Below the pieces are notes generated by a model that saw nothing but the letters and a program-made list of their open reading frames with translations, was not told where the DNA came from and searched no databases. Made by a program: the position numbers and the translations under genes. This document shows, piece after piece, positions 34,243-40,010 of a DNA stretch of 41,137 nucleotides (the stretch's first letter is position 1; the number at the start of each line of letters is the position of its first letter). The DNA is from Methylococcus sp. UBA6136 (GTDB lineage: Bacteria > Pseudomonadota > Gammaproteobacteria > Methylococcales > Methylococcaceae), in the NCBI GenBank assembly GCA_002423305.1, contig DIVI01000057.1, forward strand, positions 1 through 41,137, in the 5' to 3' direction.

Positions 34243-34279
34243 AAAAACCCGCTAACCGCAAGGTGTGGCGGGTTTTTTT
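34243..34279 (+). terminator. rho-independent terminator after tRNA-Leu
   Basis: AAAAACCCGC (34243-34252) pairs with GCGGGTTTTT (34268-34277), with a 15-base loop and a run of seven T. It closes the tpiA-secG-tRNA transcript and marks the left limit of the restriction island. Confidence 0.93.
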
Positions 34280-34325
34280 GTGTCCACCGTATCCACGGCA
34301 ATCCCGTAAAAGTTCACGATTCTGA

Positions 34326-34349
34326 CGGTATCAATGGCGGTATCCAATG
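34326..34349. repeat. pair of near-identical direct repeats CGGTATC(C)AATG beside the tRNA
   Basis: CGGTATCAATG at 34326-34336 and CGGTATCCAATG at 34338-34349, separated by one base; a related CCGTATCC lies at about 34287. Short direct repeats next to a tRNA 3' end are seen at integrase arm or excision sites, but no integrase gene is present in the window, so their origin is uncertain. Confidence 0.4.
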
Positions 34350-34441
34350 CACTTATGACATTTTCGTGCGGGCATCAACATGACAAAACGTCGGGGTTTG
34401 GGCAGACTCTCGGTCCATTCCCATAAATTCCGCCCGTCTCT

Positions 34442-36184
34442 GTGAACCAACAAAACCTCTCTGCCCTTATCTGGTCCGTCGCCGATCTGCTGCGCGGCGA
34501 TTACAAGCAGTCCGACTACGGCAAGGTCATCCTGCCGTTCACCGTGCTGCGGCGATTGGACTGCGTGCTGGCCCCGACCAAGGCAGCGGTGCTGGCGGAG
34601 CATGACGCTCGCTTGAGTCTCGGCATCAATGCCGAGCCGTTCCTGTTGAGGAAATCCGGGCAGAGTTTCTACAACACCTCGCCGATGGACCTGAAGAAGC
34701 TGCTCGGCGATCAGGACCACATTCGCGAAAACCTCTACCGCTACATCGAAGGCTTCTCAGATGCGGTGCGTGACATCTTCGAGCGCTTTGACTTCCACAC
34801 CCAAGTCGACAAGCTGGCCAAGTCCGGGCTGCTTTACCAGGTCACCGAGAAATTCGCCCAAGTCGACCTGCACCCCGATCATGTCGACAACCACCAGATG
34901 GGGCTGGTGTTCGAGGAGCTGATCCGCAAGTTCGCCGAGCAATCGAACGAAACCGCCGGGGAACACTTCACCCCGCGTGACGCCATCCGGCTCATGGTCA
35001 ACCTGCTGTTCATCGAGGACGACGACGCCCTGAGCCAATCCGGCGTGGTGCGGACGATTTATGACCCCACAGCGGGTACCGGCGGCATGCTCAGCGTGGC
35101 TGGCGAGCATCTGCTCGGACTCAACCCCGATGCCCGGCTGACCATGTTCGGACAGGAGCTGAATCCCGAGTCCTATGCCATCTGCAAGGCCGACATGCTC
35201 ATCAAGGGCCAGAGCGTCGCCAACATCACCTTCGGCAACACCCTTTCCAGCGATGAACTCCCCGGCAAGGTCTTCGACTACCAGCTGGCCAATCCGCCGT
35301 TCGGTGTCGAATGGAAGAAGATCGAGAAGGAAGTCCGCGCCGAGCATGAACACAAAGGCCACAGCGGTCGTTTCGGCCCCGGTCTGCCGCGTGTGTCCGA
35401 TGGCTCATTGCTGTTCCTCATGCACATGCTGTCGAAGATGCGCCCGGCCAAGGATGGCGGCAGCCGTATTGGCATCGTCCTCAACGGCTCCCCGCTGTTC
35501 ACGGGCGGGGCCGGTTCCGGCGAAAGCGAGATTCGCCGCCATGTGCTGGAAAGCGATTTGGTCGAGGCCATCGTCGCCCTGCCCACCGACATGTTTTTCA
35601 ACACCGGCATCTCCACCTACGTCTGGATCCTCAGCAACCGCAAACCCGAGCCGCGTCGGGGCAAGGTCCAGCTGATCGATGCGTCGGGCATGTGGCAGAA
35701 GATGCGGAAAAGCCTCGGCTCCAAGCGCAAGGAGCTGAGCGATGACCATATCGCCGAAATCACCCGGCTGTTCGGCCACTTCGAGGAAGCCACCGACGGC
35801 AAGAAGCCCCTCTCCCGCATCTTCAGGAACACCGATTTCGGCTACCGCACCATCACCGTCGAGCGCCCGCTGCGCGACGAACACGGCAACCTCGTCCTCG
35901 GCAGCAAGGGCAAGCTGAAGGGCAAACCCCAGCCCGACAGCAGCCTCCGCGACACCGAGAACGTCCCGCTCTCCGAAGACATCCAGACCTACTTCCAGCG
36001 CGAAGTCCTGCCGCATGCGCCCGATGCGTGGATCGACCCCGACAAGACCAAGGTCGGTTACGAGATTCCCTTCAACCGGCACTTCTATGTGTTCGAACCG
36101 CCACGACCGCTGGAAGCCATCGACGCCGATCTGAAGCGAAGCACCGACCGTATCAAGGCGATGATCGAGGGGCTGACGGCATGA
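34442..36184 (+). CDS. hsdM: type I restriction-modification system methyltransferase subunit
   Basis: A 580-residue N6-adenine DNA methyltransferase. The HsdM N-terminal helical domain (LIWSVADLLRGDYK) is followed by the SAM-binding motif DPTAGTGG beginning at D208 and the catalytic NPPF at 284-287. With HsdS it methylates the recognition sequence; with HsdR it restricts unmodified DNA. The start is GTG at 34442, with only a weak ribosome site. It is the first gene of the island operon. The AbiF-like gene, rather than hsdS, comes next, 125 bp after its stop. Confidence 0.96.
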   Translation: MNQQNLSALIWSVADLLRGDYKQSDYGKVILPFTVLRRLDCVLAPTKAAVLAEHDARLSLGINAEPFLLRKSGQSFYNTSPMDLKKLLGDQDHIRENLYRYIEGFSDAVRDIFERFDFHTQVDKLAKSGLLYQVTEKFAQVDLHPDHVDNHQMGLVFEELIRKFAEQSNETAGEHFTPRDAIRLMVNLLFIEDDDALSQSGVVRTIYDPTAGTGGMLSVAGEHLLGLNPDARLTMFGQELNPESYAICKADMLIKGQSVANITFGNTLSSDELPGKVFDYQLANPPFGVEWKKIEKEVRAEHEHKGHSGRFGPGLPRVSDGSLLFLMHMLSKMRPAKDGGSRIGIVLNGSPLFTGGAGSGESEIRRHVLESDLVEAIVALPTDMFFNTGISTYVWILSNRKPEPRRGKVQLIDASGMWQKMRKSLGSKRKELSDDHIAEITRLFGHFEEATDGKKPLSRIFRNTDFGYRTITVERPLRDEHGNLVLGSKGKLKGKPQPDSSLRDTENVPLSEDIQTYFQREVLPHAPDAWIDPDKTKVGYEIPFNRHFYVFEPPRPLEAIDADLKRSTDRIKAMIEGLTA

Positions 36185-36223
36185 AGCCATCCAAAAAGCT
36201 ACCCTATGCGTAGAAGCATGGTC

Positions 36224-36229
36224 TATAAT
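36224..36229 (+). promoter_or_regulatory. consensus -10 box (TATAAT) of the small RNA/abi unit
   Basis: A perfect TATAAT at 36224-36229 in the gap between hsdM and the abi gene. No good -35 is seen 17 bases upstream (ACCCTA), so strength is uncertain. It would start a transcript at about 36236, just before the hairpin RNA, independent of the hsdM promoter. Confidence 0.55.
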
Positions 36230-36235
36230 CCGCCG

Positions 36236-36296
36236 CAACAAAACCCGCCAAGGCTATGTGCGAGAGCATATCCTCAAACTGGCGGGTTACTTTTTG
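36236..36296 (+). ncRNA. small structured RNA upstream of an Abi_2 gene, candidate abiF RNA motif
   Basis: A compact element with its own TATAAT just upstream. AACCCGCCA (36242-36250) pairs perfectly with TGGCGGGTT (36280-36288). The enclosed 29 bases contain a smaller hairpin TGC-GAGA-GCA with a GNRA-type tetraloop, and TTTTT follows at 36291-36295. Promoter, stem, inner hairpin and T-run in about 70 bases look like an independent terminated RNA. Its position immediately before an Abi_2 gene, with a GC stem and an inner hairpin, agrees with what I remember of the abiF RNA motif, proposed as a small RNA partner or antitoxin for AbiF-type HEPN proteins. The identification is by layout, not by a search. 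Confidence 0.7.
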
Positions 36297-36308
36297 GGGC
36301 AATGGATT

Positions 36309-37208
36309 TTGAAGTCCAACTTCACCAAGGCTGCTACCACCATAGATGAGCAGATAGACAGACTGCTCAGTCGCGGCATGATCATTGATGACCATGCATC
36401 TGCCTGTTTCTACCTTCAGCACCTGAACTATTACCGGCTTGGAGCCTATTGGCTTCCTTTCGAGGAGGACCACGGCACTCACACCCTTCGTCAGGGAACC
36501 CGATTCAGCGATGTGCTGAATCTCTACATCTTCGATCGAGAATTACGGCTGATCGTTCTGGACGCCATCGAGCGCATCGAGGTATCCGTGCGGAGTCATT
36601 GGGCATTTCACCTATCCCACCAACATGGCCCACATGCCCATCTGAATTCAAGCCTGTTCGACACAAGATATTGGCGGAAGAATCTGGAGAAGCTGAGTAC
36701 GGAGGTCCGCCGATCTGATGAAGTTTTCATTCATCATCATCTGGAGACCTACTTGGAAGAACTCCCCCCAGCCTGGGCGGTTTGTGAAGTCATGACCTTG
36801 GGCATGCTGTCTCGTTGGTACGACAGTCTCAAGCCTTACCAGACCCGGCGGGCCATAGCGGCGACCTACGGTGTGGATGAGCAAGTCCTACAATCTTGGC
36901 TGCACCATCTTTCCTTGGTTAGGAATGTTTGTGCTCATCATTCAAGGCTTTGGAACCGGGAATTTACCATTACCCCCAACCTGCCAAGAACCAAGCCATT
37001 GCATCTTGCCGCCGAGTTTATTGGCGGGTCACGCAGCATCTACAACACACTGGTCATCTTGCTGCATGGGATGGATATCGTGGCGGGCTCCCATCACTGG
37101 CGTAGCCGACTCAAAACGCTGATTGCCAAACATGACGTTCCGACAATAGCCATGGGGTTCCCAGATGCGTGGAAGGAGCGGGCGATATGGCAGGAGGCCG
37201 AAGAATGA
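36309..37208 (+). CDS. Abi_2/AbiF-type abortive infection protein with a HEPN motif
   Basis: About 299 residues from a TTG at 36309; a longer frame from GTG 36258 would read through the RNA hairpin and is unlikely, and GGGG at 36296-36299 sits nine bases upstream of the TTG. It has the Abi_2 pattern: TTIDEQIDRLLSRGMII, LNYYRLGAYWLPFE, LNLYIFDRELRLIVLDAIERIEVSVR, then a second helical half. The HEPN ribonuclease motif R-x4-H is R205 to H210 (RNVCAH). Such proteins are thought to cleave RNA on phage infection, and relatives are close to the ancestor of Cas13. It overlaps hsdS by four bases (ATGA), so it is fixed into the restriction operon. Confidence 0.88.
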   Translation: MKSNFTKAATTIDEQIDRLLSRGMIIDDHASACFYLQHLNYYRLGAYWLPFEEDHGTHTLRQGTRFSDVLNLYIFDRELRLIVLDAIERIEVSVRSHWAFHLSHQHGPHAHLNSSLFDTRYWRKNLEKLSTEVRRSDEVFIHHHLETYLEELPPAWAVCEVMTLGMLSRWYDSLKPYQTRRAIAATYGVDEQVLQSWLHHLSLVRNVCAHHSRLWNREFTITPNLPRTKPLHLAAEFIGGSRSIYNTLVILLHGMDIVAGSHHWRSRLKTLIAKHDVPTIAMGFPDAWKERAIWQEAEE

Positions 37209-38563
37209 GTTTTCAGAGCTATCCGAAGTACAAGGACTCCGGAGTGGAGTGGTTGGGGGAGGTGCCAGAGGAGTGGGAGGTCAAACGAATTCGGCATGTC
37301 GCAACCCTGAACCCATCAAAATCCGAGCTTTCTCACCTTGCGCGTAACACAGAAGTTTCGTTTTTACCGATGGAGGCAGTTGGGGAGGACGGCAAACTAA
37401 ATCTCGAAAGGACTCGCCCAATATCCGAGGTTGATTCGGGTTACACCTATTTCCGTGAAGGCGATGTCACAATCGCGAAGATCACACCTTGCTATGAAAA
37501 TGGGAAGGGGGCGGTAATGCGAGGGCTGACAAATGGTTTCGGCTTTGGCACGACTGAACTGACCGTTGTGAGGCCACGCGAAATCCAAGCCACAAGTGAT
37601 TACTTGCACCGCTTGTTCAATTCCACACAGTTCCGCAAGCTGGGTGAGGCGGCCATGTATGGGGCTGGAGGTCAGAAACGGGTACCTGACGATTTTGTGC
37701 GGGACTTCTCAGTGGCCTTTCCGCCGATTGGCGAACAAAATGCCATCGCCACCTTCCTCGACCGCGAAACTGCCAAGATCGACGCGCTGGTCGCGGAGCA
37801 GGAAAACCTCATCGCCCTGCTGAAGGAAAAGCGGCAGGCGGTCATCTCGCACGCGGTGACCAAGGGGCTGGACCCGACGGTGCCGATGAAGGATTCGGTG
37901 ATTGAGTGGTTGGGGGAAGTGCCGGCGCATTGGCTTGTTCGCCGCATAAAGACCATCAGTTCGTTTACCACAAGCGGGCCTCGCGGGTGGTCCGAGCGTG
38001 TTTGCGAGGAAGGCTGCTTGTTCATACAGAGCGGGGAGTTAACCGATCAAATGGATATCAATTTTGACAGCGCCCAGAGGGTTCAGGTCGAAGACGATGC
38101 CGAGGCTCGACGAACCGAGATGCTTGCTGGGGATATTCTTGTCTGCATAACAGGGGCAAAAACCGGAAACGTCGCCGTATGCAGGACTATTCCTGAAAAG
38201 GCATATGTTAATCAACATTTGTGCCTCATTCGCCCGGACAAGGTGGTTCATCCGTGTTTCCTAGGGTTCTACCTCAAAAGCAAAATTGGGCAAACCCATT
38301 TCGAAATATCCCAGTACGGACTTAAGCAAGGTTTGAGTTTGGAGAATGTTCGGGAAGCACCTACCCTGCTGCCGCCTATTAGAGAGCAAATCGACATCTC
38401 CGCCTTCCTCGACACCGAAAACGCCAAACTCGACGAACTCACCACCGAAGCCCGGCACACCATCGACCTGCTCAAGGAACGCCGCGCGGCGCTGATCTCT
38501 GCGGCCGTGACCGGCAAGATCGATGTCCGGGGCTATCATGTCCATTCGCAGCCCATCACATGA
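37205..38563 (+). CDS. hsdS: type I restriction-modification system specificity subunit
   Basis: A 452-residue protein whose ATG overlaps the abi stop. It has two target-recognition domains, each opening with the same kind of phrase (SGVEWLGEVPEEW near residue 12 and SVIEWLGEVPAHW near 232) and each followed by a conserved helix block (EQNAIATFLDRETAKIDALV and EQIDISAFLDTENAKLDELT). The two TRDs read the two halves of a bipartite DNA site. The normal length and both conserved helices suggest an active specificity subunit. Confidence 0.94.
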   Translation: MSFQSYPKYKDSGVEWLGEVPEEWEVKRIRHVATLNPSKSELSHLARNTEVSFLPMEAVGEDGKLNLERTRPISEVDSGYTYFREGDVTIAKITPCYENGKGAVMRGLTNGFGFGTTELTVVRPREIQATSDYLHRLFNSTQFRKLGEAAMYGAGGQKRVPDDFVRDFSVAFPPIGEQNAIATFLDRETAKIDALVAEQENLIALLKEKRQAVISHAVTKGLDPTVPMKDSVIEWLGEVPAHWLVRRIKTISSFTTSGPRGWSERVCEEGCLFIQSGELTDQMDINFDSAQRVQVEDDAEARRTEMLAGDILVCITGAKTGNVAVCRTIPEKAYVNQHLCLIRPDKVVHPCFLGFYLKSKIGQTHFEISQYGLKQGLSLENVREAPTLLPPIREQIDISAFLDTENAKLDELTTEARHTIDLLKERRAALISAAVTGKIDVRGYHVHSQPIT

Positions 38564-38574
38564 GGAGTGCCGTC

Positions 38575-38829
38575 ATGTTGGCCAGCCGCCGTATCTTTGA
38601 TGATTCCGAGGACCGCATCCCTCTCCCGCCAGAGTTCCGCCACCGTCGGACCGAGGTCATTTTCATCGCGCTCGATCAGGACAGTGAAACCGCACCCACC
38701 GTGACGGATGCTCTGGACCCGATTCAGCGATTTCGCGGCAAGGGGCGAGGCGGTAGCGTGGCCACGTTACTCGGGGACCGTGAGATTGAGCAAATCGGAC
38801 TGCCGGCTCCTGATTCATTGGATCATTGA
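38575..38829 (+). CDS. small protein of unknown function, possible orphan antitoxin
   Basis: An 84-residue protein from the ATG at 38575; GAGGAG seven bases upstream favours it over the ATG at 38560, which overlaps the hsdS stop. Its N-terminal half (FDDSEDRIPLPPEFRHRRTEVIFIALD) resembles short VapB/AbrB-type antitoxin segments, but the match is weak. Its tail is acidic and Gly/Arg-rich in the middle. No toxin-like partner of its own is adjacent: hicB begins six bases after it. It may be an antitoxin that has lost its toxin, or a small member of the hsd operon. Confidence 0.6.
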   Translation: MLASRRIFDDSEDRIPLPPEFRHRRTEVIFIALDQDSETAPTVTDALDPIQRFRGKGRGGSVATLLGDREIEQIGLPAPDSLDH

Positions 38830-38835
38830 GGTGAC

Positions 38836-39045
38836 ATGATGGAACTTTCCGCCGTACTGACCCCCGCCGCCGAAGGTGGTTACATTGCCCTTAATCCGGA
38901 AACCGGAACCACCACCCAGGGTGAGACGCTTGAGGACGCTTTGACCAATCTGCGCGAGGCCACCGAGCTCTACCTCGAGGAGTTTCCGATGACTCTCCTG
39001 CACCGTCCGCTGCTGACGACTTTTCACGTCAACGAACATGCCTAA
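38836..39045 (+). CDS. hicB: HicB-type antitoxin
   Basis: A 69-residue protein with the HicB fold pattern: LTPAAEGGYIALNPETGTTTQGETLEDALTNL and an EATELYLEE helix. It lacks the C-terminal DNA-binding extension found in many HicB proteins, so autoregulation may be weak. It is followed by hicA with an 8-bp overlap. It neutralises the HicA mRNA interferase by direct binding. Confidence 0.85.
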   Translation: MMELSAVLTPAAEGGYIALNPETGTTTQGETLEDALTNLREATELYLEEFPMTLLHRPLLTTFHVNEHA

Positions 39046-39259
39046 ATGGCCCGTGGTTTCGGGTGCAGAGGTCATCCGGGTGCTTACCCGGTTGGGGTTT
39101 GTGGTGGTACGGCAGCGGGGGAGCCATGTAGTACTCAGGAGAAACGGGCAAGGTTGCGTGGTGCCGAATCACTCAGAATTGAAAACAGGTACGCTCGCTG
39201 GCCTCTTGAAACAGGCGAGTGTTTCACCAGAAGTTTTCCTGGCAGCACTTCAGGACTGA
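39038..39259 (+). CDS. hicA: HicA-type mRNA interferase toxin
   Basis: A 73-residue double-stranded RNA-binding-like toxin. It shows the HicA signature: LGFVVVRQRGSHVVLRR, in which GSH contains the catalytic His, and VVPNHSELKTGTLAGLLKQ. The ATG overlaps the hicB stop by eight bases. The order hicB-hicA is one of the two known arrangements. It would cleave mRNA when free of HicB. Confidence 0.88.
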   Translation: MPKWPVVSGAEVIRVLTRLGFVVVRQRGSHVVLRRNGQGCVVPNHSELKTGTLAGLLKQASVSPEVFLAALQD

Positions 39260-39325
39260 GGCATTGTTTATGCGATCTGGAGTGTCCCTCGACAAACGTT
39301 GGGGGTGTGTCGGGGCGAGCAGCCC

Positions 39326-39358
39326 AGACCTGTCAGGTTTCCGAAACCTGTCGGGTCT
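39326..39358. repeat. GC-rich palindromic repeat (REP/MITE-like) between toxin-antitoxin pairs
   Basis: AGACCTGTCAGGTTT at 39326-39340 is nearly complementary to AAACCTGTCGGGTCT at 39344-39358, around a three-base CCG loop. Elements of the form AGACCTGTCAGGTTT followed by its complement are very common interspersed repeats in bacterial genomes, so it is probably a mobile short repeat rather than a specific regulator. Confidence 0.65.
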
Positions 39359-39368
39359 CTCCCGCAGT

Positions 39369-39413
39369 GGCCGGCAAGATCACATCGCACTCGCCGGCCC
39401 GTCCGGACTTTTT
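39369..39413 (+). terminator. possible terminator downstream of hicA
   Basis: GGCCGGC (39369-39375) and GCCGGCC (39393-39399) form a seven-base stem. A run of five T follows at 39409-39413, but ten bases away from the stem, so termination may be inefficient. Confidence 0.4.
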
Positions 39414-39471
39414 ATCGTGTGGTTCATCGTGTGATTAAATGGCCGTCCATCGACCTTATGAGAATCCTGCC

Positions 39472-39723
39472 ATGACACATATCAGCGCAAATGACCTCAA
39501 AACCCGGGGCGTGGCCGCCATCGAGGCCAGCCTGGCGGAGCATCCGGAAGCGATCGTGTCGGTGCGGGGCAAGGATCGTTTCGTGGTCATGGATATCGCG
39601 CACTACCACTATCTCCGTGAATGTGAGTTGGCGGCTGCCTTGGCGGAAAGCCGGGCCGATCTGGCGGCAGGCCGTTACGTCGAGGAATCCGCCGAGGCGC
39701 ATGTGGCCCGACTGGGCGGGTAA
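39472..39723 (+). CDS. Phd/YefM-type antitoxin
   Basis: An 83-residue protein from the ATG at 39472. The N-terminal segment THISANDLKTRGVAAIEASL and RGKDRFVVMDIAHYHYLRE match prevent-host-death antitoxins, which bind DNA as dimers with this N-terminal half. The C-terminal AALAESRADLAAGRY-like helix would bind the toxin. The toxin gene begins one base after the stop. Confidence 0.85.
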   Translation: MTHISANDLKTRGVAAIEASLAEHPEAIVSVRGKDRFVVMDIAHYHYLRECELAAALAESRADLAAGRYVEESAEAHVARLGG

Positions 39724-39724
39724 G

Positions 39725-40003
39725 ATGCCCTTCACGCTGGTTTTCACCGAGTCCTACAACCGCCGCGCGGCTCGCTGGCTCAAGCGGCATCCGGATTTGC
39801 GAGGGACTTACCTGAAGACCCTGCAACTGTTGGAAGCCAACCCGCATCATCCCTCCCTGCGACTGCATGCCCTGGGCGGCAAGCTGGATGGCTTGCACGC
39901 CATCTCCATCAACCTGTCCTATCGCATCACCCTGGAATTCCTGATAGAGGATGACCGAATTGTGCTGGTGAATGTCGGCGATCACGACGCTGTTTACCGA
40001 TAA
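39725..40003 (+). CDS. RelE/ParE-type toxin (mRNA interferase-like)
   Basis: A 92-residue protein from the ATG at 39725. It shows the RelE/YafQ/YoeB pattern: FTLVFTESYNRRAARWLKRHPDL, a helix with NPHHPSLRLHALGGKLDGLHAISI, and the strand NLSYRITLEFL. The upstream frame is out of register with a longer open frame that begins at 39491 and is spurious. Together with the preceding gene it forms a type II toxin-antitoxin pair. Ribosome-dependent mRNA cleavage is likely but not proven. Confidence 0.82.
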   Translation: MPFTLVFTESYNRRAARWLKRHPDLRGTYLKTLQLLEANPHHPSLRLHALGGKLDGLHAISINLSYRITLEFLIEDDRIVLVNVGDHDAVYR

Positions 40004-40010
40004 ACCCGCT

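Noticed and set aside
34280..34441. Integrase gene remnant downstream of tRNA-Leu
   Set aside because: No frame with recognisable integrase motifs could be read; only short direct repeats are present.
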